Both the position numbers and the translations under genes were made by a program. From Saccharomonospora marina XMU15 (GTDB lineage Bacteria; Actinomycetota; Actinomycetes; Mycobacteriales; Pseudonocardiaceae), in the NCBI RefSeq assembly GCF_000244955.1, contig NZ_CM001439.1, positions 3,890,643-3,954,642 on the forward strand: 64,000 nucleotides of DNA, given 5' to 3'. The notes beneath the pieces are model-generated. The model made no database searches and was not told the DNA's origin. It saw only the letters and a program-made list of their open reading frames with translations. Of the stretch, positions 35,608 to 45,149 are shown piece by piece; positions within the stretch are counted from its first letter, which is position 1; every line of letters starts with the position of its first letter.

Positions 35608-37503
35608 CTACTCCCCCGGCTGGACGTTGCGCTCGAAGTAGTCGGCCAACTCGGCAGGCTCGGCCAGTTTCCCCGTGCCCGCCACGTTCACCTGGTACAC
35701 GAACCCCGCGAGCGGGCGATCGTCGACCGTGAACACCAGCACCGCCGAATTCCTGCCCGCCGCCGCCGCGTATCGGCCCTCCAGTGCGTTGCCCCTCCAG
35801 TCGGCCTGCACCTGCTCGCCGCCTCCGGTGCGGTTCAGCAACCCGTCGGTGTACCGCTTGATGATCTCGGCCGATTCACTGTGCAGGTAGGTGATCTGCG
35901 CACCGGCCAGGCCCGGCGCCGAGCAGGTCACGGTGACACCGAGGTCCTCCTCGTTCGAAGCCGCGGCGGCACCGGTGCCGGTGCCCGGCCCGCACTGGTT
36001 CTGCTGCGCCACCGCACCTGCCAGTTGCCGCAGGCAGCCGGTGAAGCCCTGCTCGTCGGTACTTCCCGGAGTCCGGCATTCCTCGGCGGCGTAGGTCGTG
36101 GCAGCGGACGACGGCCACCACACCACCGCGGCGACGGCCGCGAGCACGAGCGCGGCCACGACCGCGGCGCCGACGAGCCGCTTCCCGCGACCGCCCGGCG
36201 TCGCCCGCTGCTGTGGCGCGGAGAAGGAGGGAAACCCAGGTCCTGGTGGCTGTCGCGACAAGTCGTGCGGTGCGGGCGCCCCCGGATATCCCGGCCGCGC
36301 CGGGTAACCCGCCGCGCCGGTCGGCGCGGGCGCGGTGACAGTCGCCTGGGGTGGGGCAGCCGCCACGGCAGGCCGTGCCGGGTGTCCCGCGGTCGCGGCC
36401 TGACCATCCACCTGCTGGGTTCGCATGCTGATCCCGTCGGCCGCGACGTGATGCGCGCCGAGTGCCACCGCTGTCTCCGGCTGGTCGAGGCTGGTGGGCA
36501 CGACTCCCAGCTTCTCCGACAGCAACGTGCCCACCAGCGGCAGCCTGCTCGACCCGCCGACCAGATAGATCCCCGCGAGCCGGTCGGGGGTCAGCCCGGC
36601 GGACGACACCGTCCTGGCGAGCAACTCGACACTGCGCAACATCGCGGGCCGCACCAGTGCCTCCAGCTCAGCCCTGGTCACCAGGACGTCGGTGAACGGC
36701 TCCGGCATCGGCACCTCCGTCTGCGGCAGCCGGGAAAGCGCCTCTTTGGCGGCCCTGACGTCCTCCTGCAACGCGCGGCGGGCGCGGCGGTCGGCCGTCG
36801 ACTCCGGCCGGAGCAGGCACTGCCAGCGCTGCGGGTCGCGGTGCGACACCTCTCTTCCCACGTGCACGAGCAGTGCCTGGTCGACGTCCAGCCCACCGAG
36901 GTCGGGCAGGCCGTCCTCGGCGAGCACGGTGAAACCGTTCTGAGCGGCGCCGACGACGGCGACGTCGAACGTGCCCGCGCCGAGGTCGTACACCGCGAGC
37001 GCCTGCCCCGGCAGCAGTCCCTTGCCGGGGAACGAGGCGAAGTGCGCGGCCGCGGCCACCGGCTCGGGCACCAGCGAGACCGCGCCGGACATGCCCGCCA
37101 GCCGTGCGGCAGACAGCAACACGTTGCGACGCACCGGGCCCCACTGCGCCGGGTGGGTGAGGCGGATCTCGTCCGGTAGCTCGCCACCGAGTTGCCGGGT
37201 CGTCTCCTCCAGGACCCTGCGCAGCACGGCGGCGAGCGCCTCGTTCACCGCAACCACGTCCGTACCCAGCAGCAGGGTCTGTTCGTCGACCCGGCGCTTG
37301 GGGTTGGGCTCGAACCGCGTGGGGTCCAGTCGGGCCCTTCGTTCGGCGTCGCGGCCGACCACGAGCGTGCCGTCCTCCTCGGCGAACACCGCCGACGGCA
37401 TCGTCGCGGACCCGTCGACCTCTACCACCCTCGGTGGCCTGCCGTGCGCGGACAGTACCGCCACCGTGTTGGACGTACCGAGGTCCACGGAAAGAATCCG
37501 CAC
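35608..37503 (-). CDS. Membrane-anchored Hsp70-like protein with extracytoplasmic domain
   Basis: 631 aa. Residues 1-360 are an Hsp70/actin-type ATPase (SVDLGTSNTV, YDLGAGTFDVAV, YLVGGSSRLPLV). Where DnaK has its peptide-binding domain there is a Pro/Ala-rich linker (about 365-440), one transmembrane helix (about 443-467, ending VVWWPSS) and a 160-residue domain predicted outside the cell, with a few cysteines (ECRTPGS; GCLRQ; NQCGPG). It may couple cytosolic ATP state to an envelope function. No DnaJ or GrpE gene is adjacent. GTG start with GGGGAGAG upstream. Confidence 0.8.
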   Translation of the reverse strand: MRILSVDLGTSNTVAVLSAHGRPPRVVEVDGSATMPSAVFAEEDGTLVVGRDAERRARLDPTRFEPNPKRRVDEQTLLLGTDVVAVNEALAAVLRRVLEETTRQLGGELPDEIRLTHPAQWGPVRRNVLLSAARLAGMSGAVSLVPEPVAAAAHFASFPGKGLLPGQALAVYDLGAGTFDVAVVGAAQNGFTVLAEDGLPDLGGLDVDQALLVHVGREVSHRDPQRWQCLLRPESTADRRARRALQEDVRAAKEALSRLPQTEVPMPEPFTDVLVTRAELEALVRPAMLRSVELLARTVSSAGLTPDRLAGIYLVGGSSRLPLVGTLLSEKLGVVPTSLDQPETAVALGAHHVAADGISMRTQQVDGQAATAGHPARPAVAAAPPQATVTAPAPTGAAGYPARPGYPGAPAPHDLSRQPPGPGFPSFSAPQQRATPGGRGKRLVGAAVVAALVLAAVAAVVWWPSSAATTYAAEECRTPGSTDEQGFTGCLRQLAGAVAQQNQCGPGTGTGAAAASNEEDLGVTVTCSAPGLAGAQITYLHSESAEIIKRYTDGLLNRTGGGEQVQADWRGNALEGRYAAAAGRNSAVLVFTVDDRPLAGFVYQVNVAGTGKLAEPAELADYFERNVQPGE

Positions 37504-37682
37504 AGCTCTCCCCTTGTCGATAGCGCCGTCGGCAGCGCTGAATCAGCACGGAACCAGCACTGGATCAGCGCGCAACCCAGCGCGGCCGCCGCGGTGATGC
37601 TCCCACGACCGCGGCGGTGCGAGGGACGCCACCCGGCAATGGCGCCCTCCTCGGGGCCGGATTGTCGGTACCGCGCCGCATC

Positions 37683-40600
37683 ATGGAGTACGTGGACAGC
37701 CACGGCTCGAACGTTCTCGACCTGTTCTCCCCCGCGACCAGGGACTGGTTCGCGGGGGCCTTCGCCGCGCCCACCGCGGCGCAGGAGGGCGCGTGGCAGG
37801 CCGCGCACGCGGGCGAGCACGCACTGGTGGTGGCGCCGACCGGGTCGGGAAAGACGCTCGCCGCGTTCCTGTGGGCGCTCGACCGACTGGCGATCTCGCC
37901 TGAGCCGCGGCGCGACCGGCGGCGGTGCCGGGTGCTGTACATCTCGCCGCTGAAGGCACTCGCCGTGGACGTGCAGCGCAACCTCCGGGCACCGCTGGCG
38001 GGCATTTCGCAGGCCTGTCGCAGGCTCGGGCTGGCCGAACCCGACATCACCGTCGGCATGCGCACCTCCGACACCCCGGCCACCGAGCGCAGGGCCTTCA
38101 ACCGCACCCCGCCCGACGTACTGGTCACCACGCCGGAATCGCTGTTCCTGCTGCTCACCTCCTCCGCACGGGACTCGCTGCGCGGCGTGGAAACCGTGAT
38201 CGTCGACGAGGTGCACGCCGTCGCGGGGGGCAAGCGTGGCGCGCACCTCGCGCTGTCGCTGGAGCGGCTGGACGAGTTGTTGCCCGCACCCGCGCAACGC
38301 ATCGGGCTTTCCGCCACCGTGCGACCGGTCGACGAGATCAGCTCGTTCCTGGCGGGTGGCCGCCCGGTGCGGGTGGTGCGGCCGCCGCTGGCCAAGACGG
38401 TGGAGGTCCGGGTCGAGGTGCCGGTGGAGGACATGGCCGAACTCGACGCCGCACCGCGGCCCACCGAGCAGGCGCCGCTGCCGTCGGAGACCGTGCCCGA
38501 TTCCGTGCCCGATGTCGTGCCCGATTCCGTGCCCGATGCCGCGACCGAACTGGGCGGCCCACCGCGCAGACCCTCGATCTGGCCCGCCGTGGAGGAACGG
38601 GTCCTCGAACTCGTCGAGGCACACCGTTCCACGATCGTGTTCGCGAACTCGCGCAGGCTCGCCGAGCGGCTCACCGCCCGGCTCAACGAGCTCGCCACCG
38701 AACGCACGCAGCCGTCGGGCGGGCAGCGGTTTCCCGCCGAGGCCCCCGGCGCGTCAGGGGTGAGTGAGCCTGCCACGGCGACGGTCGCGAGGGCGCACCA
38801 CGGCTCGATGGCGCGCGAGCAGCGCACCCGGGTGGAGGAGGAGCTCAAGTCGGGGCGCCTGCCGTGTGTGGTGGCGACGTCGTCGCTGGAGCTGGGAATC
38901 GACATGGGCGCGGTCGATCTGGTCGTGCAGATCGAGGCCCCGCCGACGGTCGCTTCCGGCCTGCAACGAATCGGTCGCGCGGGACACCACGTCGGTGCGG
39001 TGTCGGCCGGGGTGATGTTTCCGAAGTTCCGCGGCGACCTGGTGTCGTGTGCCGTGGTCGCCGAGCGGATGGCGGAGGGCGCCATCGAGGCGGTGCGCTA
39101 TCCCCGCAACCCGCTGGATGTGCTGGCGCAGCACATCGTGGCGATGGTGGCGATCGAACCCCGCACCGTCGCTGAGCTGGCCGCCACGGTGCGCAGGGCG
39201 GCGCCGTTCGCGGCGCTGCCCGACGACGCGCTGCACGCCGTCCTCGACATGCTCTCCGGCCGCTACCCCAGCGAGGAGTTCGGCGAGCTGCGTGCCCGCA
39301 TCACCTGGGACAGGGTGACCGGGCAGCTTCACGGCAGGCCGGGAGCGCAGCGGCTCGCCGTCACCTCGGGGGGCACGATCCCCGACCGGGGGCTGTTCAC
39401 CGTGATGACGCCCGGTGAGGAGGGCAGACCGGGCTCGCGCGTCGGCGAGCTGGACGAGGAGATGGTGTACGAGTCCAGGGTCGGCGACACGATCCTGCTC
39501 GGCACCTCCTCGTGGCGCATCACCGACATCACCCACGACCGGGTGCTCGTGGTGCCTGCGCCGGGTGAACCCGCCCGGATGCCGTTCTGGAAGGGCGACG
39601 CGCCGGGCAGGCCGCTGGAGTTGGGCAGGGCGCTGGGCGCGTTCCTGCGCGAGTTGTCCACATCGGACGAGGCCTCGGCGCGGCTGCGGGCACACGCGGC
39701 CGGGCTCGACGAGCGAGCGAGCGGCAACCTGCTCGGCTACCTCGCCGAGCAGCGGGAGGCGACCAGGCATGTGCCCAGCGACAGGGTGGTGCTGCTCGAA
39801 CGCTTCCGCGACGAACTCGGGGACTGGCGCGTGGTGGTCCATTCGCCCTTCGGCGCACAGGTGAATGCCCCGTGGGCACTGGCCATCGCGGCGAGACTGC
39901 GCGAGCACCGCGGCATCGACGCGCAGGCCGCGCACTCCGACGACGGCATCGTGCTGCGGCTTCCCGACGCACTCGACGCCGAAGGCGGTGAGGTGGTGAT
40001 CGGTGCCGAGGACTTGCTCTTCGACCCGGAGGAGGTGGAACCGCTGATCGTGTCCGAAGTGGGCACCTCGGCGGTGTTCGCGGCCCGGTTCCGGGAATGC
40101 GCGGCCCGGTCGCTGCTGCTTCCTCGCCGTGACCCGCGCAGGCGCACCCCGCTGTGGCAGCAGCGGCAGCGCGCTTCCCAACTGCTGGCCGTCGCGGCCA
40201 AGTACGAGCGGTTCCCGGTCGTGCTCGAGGCGATGCGTGAGGTGTTGCAGGACGTCTACGACGTGGGTGGCCTGCGCGAGTTGATGGCCGACGTGCATGC
40301 CCGCCGGGTGCGGGTGGTCGAGGTGCGGACCCCCTCGGCGTCGCCCTTCGCGCGTAGCCTGCTGTTCGGCTACATCGGTATGTTCCTCTACGAGACGGAC
40401 GCACCGCTGGCCGAGCGCAAGGCCGCCGCACTGTCGCTGGACTCCGCACTGCTGGCCGAACTGCTCGGCACCGAAACGATCCGCGAGTTGCTCGACGCCG
40501 ATGTGGTGGCGGAAGTGGAACGCTCGCTGCAACGGCTCGACCCCGACCGGCACGCCCGCGATGTCGAGGACACAGCCGACCTGCTGCGTTTCCTCGGCGA

Positions 40601-42362
40601 TCTGACCGGCGAGGAGGCGGCCGTGCGCGGTGTCCGGTCGCAGTGGCTGACCCAACTGGTCACCGACCGCCGCGCGATCGTGGTGCGGATCGCGGGCCAG
40701 GAACGCTACCTCGCGATCGAGGACGCAGGGAAGGTCCGCGACGCGCTGGGGGTCGCGCTGCCGATCGGGGTGCCCGAGGCGTTCACCGAGCCGGTGGCTG
40801 ACCCACTGGCCGACCTGCTGATCCGCTACGCACACGGCAGGGGTCCGTTCCCCGCCACGCAGGCTGCCGAACGGTTCGGACTGGGCAGTGCCGTGGTGAC
40901 GGGCGTGCTCGACCGGCTCACCTCCGAAGGCACGCTGGTGCGAGGCGAGTTGCGTCCCGGGCCGGGAGAAGGCGGCGTCGAGTACTGCGACGCCCGCGTG
41001 CTTCGCAGGCTGCGCCGGGCCTCGCTGGCGCGGCTGCGCGCGGAGGTTGAACCCGTCGAACAGGCCGCGCTCGGCCGGTTCCTGCCCAGCTGGCACGGCA
41101 TCGGTGGCCGCGTGCGGTCGGCACCCTCTCCCGACGACGTGCTGTCGGTCGTTGAGCAGCTGGCCGGTGCCCCGTTGCCCGCCAGCGCGCTGGAGTCGCT
41201 GATCCTGCCGAGCAGGCTGCCCGGTTACTACCCCGCGCTGCTCGACGAACTGACCGCCGCGGGCGAGGTGAGCTGGTGCGGGTGCGGTGCGCTGTCCGGA
41301 GGGGACGGCTGGATCGCGCTGGCGCCGACCGATGTCGCGGACCTCCTGCTGCCGGACGTCGAGGACACCACCGAACACGGACCGCTGCACGAGGCCATCC
41401 TGTCCGCACTGGACGGTGGGGCGCTGTTCTTCCGGCAGCTCGTCGACAGGGTCACCACGACCCTTGCCGCCGCATCCACCACCACACCCGCCGACGCACC
41501 GGCCGACGCGGACGTGGCGGCCGCGCTGTGGGAACTGGTGTGGGCGGGCCTGGTCTCGGGAGACACACTGGCACCGCTGCGGGCGCTGGTGGCAGGCAAA
41601 GGCGCCGCGCACAAACCGCGGCGGTCGGCACCTCGCGGCCGGTACGCGCGGCTGCGGGCAGGACGCCCCGCCATGCCGACCCGGGCGGGGCCGCCCACGG
41701 TCGCGGGCCGGTGGGGCCTGGCGCCCGTGCGGGATCGCGACCCGACCCGCAGAGCCCACGCCCGCACCGAGTCGTTCCTGGAGCGGCACGGGGTGCTCAC
41801 CAGGGGCGCGCTGGAAACCGAGCGACTGGCAGGCGGGTTCTCCGGCATCTACAAGGTGCTGCGCGGGATGGAGGACTCCGGGCAGGTCATCCGCGGCTAC
41901 GTGGTCGAGGGGCTCGGCGCCGCGCAGTTCGCCGCGCACGGTGCCGTGGACCGGTTGCGCGCACTGTCCGATGTGGGCGGACCGCGAAAGCAGCGCAGCG
42001 CGGTGGTACTGGCGGCGGGCGACCCGGCGCAGCCCTACGGCGCGGCATTGCCCTGGCCGCCGCCGCTGGGCGAGACCAAGCACCGGCCCGCGCGCAAGGC
42101 GGGTGCGCTCACCGTACTCGTGGACGGGACTCCCGCTCTCTACGTCGAGCGCGGCGGTCGGTCGCTGCTGTCGTTCACCACCGACGGTGAGGCACTGCGC
42201 GCGGCCGCCGAGGCGCTGTCCACCGCTGTCCGGGAGGGTTGGCTCGGCCAGCTCCAGGTGCAGCGGGCCGACGGCGAGCAGGCATTGACCTCCGAGTTGG
42301 CGGAGGTGTTGCGCGAGGCAGGGTTTCGCGCCACCCCCAAGGGGCTGCGACTGCGCGCGTGA
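37683..42362 (+). CDS. lhr: Large ATP-dependent DNA helicase Lhr
   Basis: 1559 aa superfamily 2 helicase. Motif I APTGSGKT (near residue 56), motif II VDEVHAV, motif III GLSATVRP, motif VI QRIGRAGHH, then the winged-helix and beta-barrel Lhr core (to about 870) and the long C-terminal domain typical of actinobacterial Lhr. It is a 3'-5' translocase linked to DNA repair in mycobacteria. A four-copy 12-bp repeat encoding VPDS/VPDV units (38493-38540) extends a loop between the RecA domains. Start ATG 37683; GTG 37692 is possible because GGAG lies between them. Peptide deformylase follows. Confidence 0.94.
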   Translation: MEYVDSHGSNVLDLFSPATRDWFAGAFAAPTAAQEGAWQAAHAGEHALVVAPTGSGKTLAAFLWALDRLAISPEPRRDRRRCRVLYISPLKALAVDVQRNLRAPLAGISQACRRLGLAEPDITVGMRTSDTPATERRAFNRTPPDVLVTTPESLFLLLTSSARDSLRGVETVIVDEVHAVAGGKRGAHLALSLERLDELLPAPAQRIGLSATVRPVDEISSFLAGGRPVRVVRPPLAKTVEVRVEVPVEDMAELDAAPRPTEQAPLPSETVPDSVPDVVPDSVPDAATELGGPPRRPSIWPAVEERVLELVEAHRSTIVFANSRRLAERLTARLNELATERTQPSGGQRFPAEAPGASGVSEPATATVARAHHGSMAREQRTRVEEELKSGRLPCVVATSSLELGIDMGAVDLVVQIEAPPTVASGLQRIGRAGHHVGAVSAGVMFPKFRGDLVSCAVVAERMAEGAIEAVRYPRNPLDVLAQHIVAMVAIEPRTVAELAATVRRAAPFAALPDDALHAVLDMLSGRYPSEEFGELRARITWDRVTGQLHGRPGAQRLAVTSGGTIPDRGLFTVMTPGEEGRPGSRVGELDEEMVYESRVGDTILLGTSSWRITDITHDRVLVVPAPGEPARMPFWKGDAPGRPLELGRALGAFLRELSTSDEASARLRAHAAGLDERASGNLLGYLAEQREATRHVPSDRVVLLERFRDELGDWRVVVHSPFGAQVNAPWALAIAARLREHRGIDAQAAHSDDGIVLRLPDALDAEGGEVVIGAEDLLFDPEEVEPLIVSEVGTSAVFAARFRECAARSLLLPRRDPRRRTPLWQQRQRASQLLAVAAKYERFPVVLEAMREVLQDVYDVGGLRELMADVHARRVRVVEVRTPSASPFARSLLFGYIGMFLYETDAPLAERKAAALSLDSALLAELLGTETIRELLDADVVAEVERSLQRLDPDRHARDVEDTADLLRFLGDLTGEEAAVRGVRSQWLTQLVTDRRAIVVRIAGQERYLAIEDAGKVRDALGVALPIGVPEAFTEPVADPLADLLIRYAHGRGPFPATQAAERFGLGSAVVTGVLDRLTSEGTLVRGELRPGPGEGGVEYCDARVLRRLRRASLARLRAEVEPVEQAALGRFLPSWHGIGGRVRSAPSPDDVLSVVEQLAGAPLPASALESLILPSRLPGYYPALLDELTAAGEVSWCGCGALSGGDGWIALAPTDVADLLLPDVEDTTEHGPLHEAILSALDGGALFFRQLVDRVTTTLAAASTTTPADAPADADVAAALWELVWAGLVSGDTLAPLRALVAGKGAAHKPRRSAPRGRYARLRAGRPAMPTRAGPPTVAGRWGLAPVRDRDPTRRAHARTESFLERHGVLTRGALETERLAGGFSGIYKVLRGMEDSGQVIRGYVVEGLGAAQFAAHGAVDRLRALSDVGGPRKQRSAVVLAAGDPAQPYGAALPWPPPLGETKHRPARKAGALTVLVDGTPALYVERGGRSLLSFTTDGEALRAAAEALSTAVREGWLGQLQVQRADGEQALTSELAEVLREAGFRATPKGLRLRA
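38493..38540 (+). repeat. Four tandem 12-bp repeats inside lhr
   Basis: Units GTGCCCGATTCC, GTGCCCGATGTC, GTGCCCGATTCC and GTGCCCGATGCC, in frame, encoding VPDS-VPDV-VPDS-VPDA. The change in copy number would alter a surface loop without a frameshift. Confidence 0.85.
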
Positions 42363-42442
42363 TCGCCGTACCCGTGCCCGCCGTGCCGCGGTCAGGTCCG
42401 GTTAAGCTCGCCCGGGCGAGTTGGAGAAAGGACCTGCGGGCC

Positions 42443-42943
42443 ATGGTGATGCGCGAGCTGCGTTACTTCGGCGACCCCGTGCTCAAGGCCGTGGCCGAAC
42501 CGGTGACCCGGTTCGACGATTCGACGAAGCGCCTTGTCGACGATCTGCTCGACACCGTGGACGCTCCGGGCCGGGCCGGGCTGGCCGCGCCACAGATCGG
42601 CGTGAGCCTTCGCGCTTTCAGCTACAACGTCGAGGGCAGCCGCGGCTACGTGCTCAACCCTCGAATCGTCGAGCTGTCCGAGGAGACGCACGAGATCACC
42701 GAGGGCTGCCTTTCGGTACCGCAGCTGTGGTTTCCGACCGTTCGGGCCAAGCGCGCGGTGGTGCGGGGTGTCGATCTGCGTAACGAGCCGATCACCGTTT
42801 CCGGCGAAGGGGTCATGGCGCAGTGCCTGCAGCACGAGACCGACCACCTCGACGGCATGCTCTACCTCGACCGGCTGACCTCCGAACGCAGGCGCGACGC
42901 GATGCGTGAGGCACGGCAGCGGGACTGGTTCTGGACTCGCTGA
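42443..42943 (+). CDS. def: Peptide deformylase
   Basis: 166 aa. Removes the formyl group from N-terminal methionine. The three motifs are present: GRAGLAAPQIGV, EGCLSV (C89) and QHETDHLDG (H131, H135) for metal binding and catalysis. The ATG at 42443 was chosen because AAGGAC lies about 10 nt upstream; the frame is open further back. It begins 80 bp after lhr and is probably on its transcript. Confidence 0.94.
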   Translation: MVMRELRYFGDPVLKAVAEPVTRFDDSTKRLVDDLLDTVDAPGRAGLAAPQIGVSLRAFSYNVEGSRGYVLNPRIVELSEETHEITEGCLSVPQLWFPTVRAKRAVVRGVDLRNEPITVSGEGVMAQCLQHETDHLDGMLYLDRLTSERRRDAMREARQRDWFWTR

Positions 42944-43059
42944 ATTCTCTCCACCGGCATCGTTATTGATCTGTGTCCAACGCCACCTTGGCGTGACATC
43001 GATGTATCCGGTTCGTAATCTGAGCCGGATTTTGCCGTCGCTGGAATTCGAGGAATGCA

Positions 43060-43857
43060 ATGGCCGGTCGACATCGCGCACATTCTTCCCGGGCGTGGGG
43101 AATGCCCACAGCACTGGGCGTGGTCGCCGCGAGCCTGCTCGTGTTCGCGGTATGGATCATCGGCGCGCCGTGGCACGCGACACAGACCGACGGTGCCGCG
43201 CTCGCCGCTTCCGCCAGGGCGAACGAGCCGACCTTGTCCAGGTCGGCGGCCGGCACGACGACTCCGACGAGCACCACCGCGACGAGCACGACCACAACCC
43301 CGCCTCCGCCGCCTACCAGCAGCACGACGACGGAGGAACCACCACCGAAGCCGCTGGTCACCACAACGGAACCCATCGTGACCAGCGAGGAGCCCGCCCC
43401 GGAGCCGCCAGCTCCGCCGCCCGCGCCCGAGCCCGAGCCCGCACCGCCCCCGCAGGCGCTGCAGGCCCCGCAACCAGCCCCGCCCCCACCCCCGCCCGCA
43501 TCCTGCTCCACCGACCTCGCGGGTACCCGGCCTCACGTTGCGCAAGTCGGCAATCACATTCTGACGAAATTCGCTGTCGATTCCGTGGGTGGCCGTGCGA
43601 ATCGATCAGGCGCCAGTGATCATCCCTCTGGATTGGCGCTCGACTTCATGGTCGGAACCGAAACCGGAAACGCACTGGCCGATTACGTACTGGCACATCA
43701 GGCCGAATTCGGCGTGACCTATGTGATCTGGCGGCAGCGCTACAACGACGGCAGCGGCTGGTCCGCGATGGCCGACCGCGGCAGCCCCACGGCGAACCAC
43801 ATGGATCACGTCCACGTGTCCTTCGCGGAGGGGGCGGCGGTCAGCGTCACATGCTGA
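43060..43857 (+). CDS. Secreted M15-like (ARB_07466-type) protein with Thr/Pro-rich stalk
   Basis: 265 aa. Signal anchor at about 18-37 (ALGVVAASLLVFAVWIIGA), a Thr-rich then Pro/Glu-rich low-complexity stalk (about 55-150), and a C-terminal domain (150-265) with metal-site-type motifs SDHPSGLALDFMV and MDHVHVSF. That domain resembles D-Ala-D-Ala carboxypeptidase-like modules common at the C-terminus of actinobacterial cell-wall proteins. A cell-wall role after export or anchoring is likely. Its stop overlaps the convergent ACT-GNAT gene by 11 bp. Confidence 0.75.
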   Translation: MAGRHRAHSSRAWGMPTALGVVAASLLVFAVWIIGAPWHATQTDGAALAASARANEPTLSRSAAGTTTPTSTTATSTTTTPPPPPTSSTTTEEPPPKPLVTTTEPIVTSEEPAPEPPAPPPAPEPEPAPPPQALQAPQPAPPPPPPASCSTDLAGTRPHVAQVGNHILTKFAVDSVGGRANRSGASDHPSGLALDFMVGTETGNALADYVLAHQAEFGVTYVIWRQRYNDGSGWSAMADRGSPTANHMDHVHVSFAEGAAVSVTC

Positions 43858-44947
43858 TCCGCAGCACACCGTTCGCGTCCAGCGTGTCAGCGGGCCGCAA
43901 CCCGGCACGCAATGCGGCACGGCGGACGCCGTCCTCACCCGGCAGGCACAGCGCGCTCAGTTCTCGGTAGCCACGGGCCCTCGCGATCACGGCAAGCCTG
44001 TTGAGCAAGCCGCTACCGAGCCCGTTGCCCTGCCAGGCGTCCTCCACGAGCAGCGACACCTCGGCCGAATCACCCTCGGGCAGCGCAACGAGCTGTCCGA
44101 GGGCGACCACGTCGCGCCCGCAGACGGCGAGCACGCTCAGCCCCCTCGGAGGCAACAGCAGCCGGTGCAGCCAGCGGCGCGGCACCGTCCGCATACCGGT
44201 GTGGTAGCGGTGATAGAGGGTGCTCATCGAACACCTGCCGTGCAGGTCGCACACGGCACCGGCGTCGCGTGGTTGGCCCTGCCTCAGCACCACGGCGGCC
44301 CCGTCGTCGCAGGTCATCGCGATCTGCCCGGCGAGGTTCTCCCGCACCACGCCCAGCAGCCCCAGCAGCGCCTCGACGCGAGACGACTCCAGTTGGACGA
44401 ACGGCGCCCACATCCGGCGAGCCACGACGCTCCTGCCGTCGCCTGCTTCGAACACGACTCGGTGGCCGTTCTCGGTGCGGGCGGGGTTGGCTTCCGCCGC
44501 GGGCACCACAGTCACCATGTCCGCCGACAGCAGTCGGCGCACGGCGTCGGCGAGTGCGCCGGGGTCGGCGACCACCCGGCTAGCCGTGGCCAAGCTCGCG
44601 GTCGACCCATCGACCAGTTCCTCGACCGCCGCGTCGGTGATGCCGAGCCACTCGCAGCCCTCGTCGCGGATGGCGCGTGCCACGTGTGCCTTGGTGAGGC
44701 CCGCGGCGGGTCGGATCACGATCTCGTCCAGCACGCCACCCGGCACCGGGAGCACCGAGAAGCCGAGAATGTTGCACTCCAGGTCGGCAAGCCGGATGGC
44801 CACCCTGGCCAGCGCTCCAGGATGGTCCTCCATGCGGATGCGCAGCCGCCAGGTGACCGTGGGGACCGCACCTTCCGGTACTTCCTCCAGCCAGCCACCG
44901 AGCACTGCCCCCTGGCGCTGTGGCGCGCGAGCACGGCGAATCTCCAT
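43847..44947 (-). CDS. ACT domain - GNAT acetyltransferase fusion
   Basis: 366 aa. N-terminal ACT domain (RIRMEDHPGALARVAIRLADLECNI, about 35-105), a middle linker region, and a C-terminal GNAT domain (about 215-366) with the acetyl-CoA loop DAWQGNGLGSGLLNRL. ACT domains bind amino acids or similar ligands, so the acetyltransferase may be allosterically controlled, as in some actinobacterial protein acetyltransferases fused to ligand-binding domains. Substrate unknown. A complex inverted repeat lies upstream. Confidence 0.8.
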   Translation of the reverse strand: MEIRRARAPQRQGAVLGGWLEEVPEGAVPTVTWRLRIRMEDHPGALARVAIRLADLECNILGFSVLPVPGGVLDEIVIRPAAGLTKAHVARAIRDEGCEWLGITDAAVEELVDGSTASLATASRVVADPGALADAVRRLLSADMVTVVPAAEANPARTENGHRVVFEAGDGRSVVARRMWAPFVQLESSRVEALLGLLGVVRENLAGQIAMTCDDGAAVVLRQGQPRDAGAVCDLHGRCSMSTLYHRYHTGMRTVPRRWLHRLLLPPRGLSVLAVCGRDVVALGQLVALPEGDSAEVSLLVEDAWQGNGLGSGLLNRLAVIARARGYRELSALCLPGEDGVRRAALRAGLRPADTLDANGVLRISM

Positions 44948-44989
44948 GCCGCCACGATCCCGAAGCGTTGTTGCTGGTGGAGGGCGTGC

Positions 44990-45041
44990 GTGTTTCGGCG
45001 GTGTCAGCGATCCGGCCGCGATCGCAACGCCACCGAAACAC
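44990..45041. repeat. Nested inverted repeat upstream of the ACT-GNAT gene
   Basis: Outer arms GTGTTTCGG (44990-44998) and CCGAAACAC (45033-45041) enclose an inner pair GCGATC / GATCGC. It begins 43 bp upstream of the ACT-GNAT start, so it may form a leader hairpin or an operator. Confidence 0.45.
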
Positions 45042-45149
45042 CCTGACCGGCTTGGCGATCGGCGTGGTCACCACCCGCGCCACTCCCCGCCGTCCGGTAT
45101 CCAACCGGTAGCACCTGTGCATCGAGTGCCTGCTGCGCCCCTGCCCACC

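Noticed and set aside
38754-42083. A 1109-aa minus-strand frame opposite lhr
   Set aside because: Antisense shadow of lhr; low-complexity composition and no start signals.
43201-43510. Repetitive Pro/Thr codons as a possible tandem-repeat element
   Set aside because: Irregular low-complexity coding for an extracellular stalk, not a DNA repeat array.
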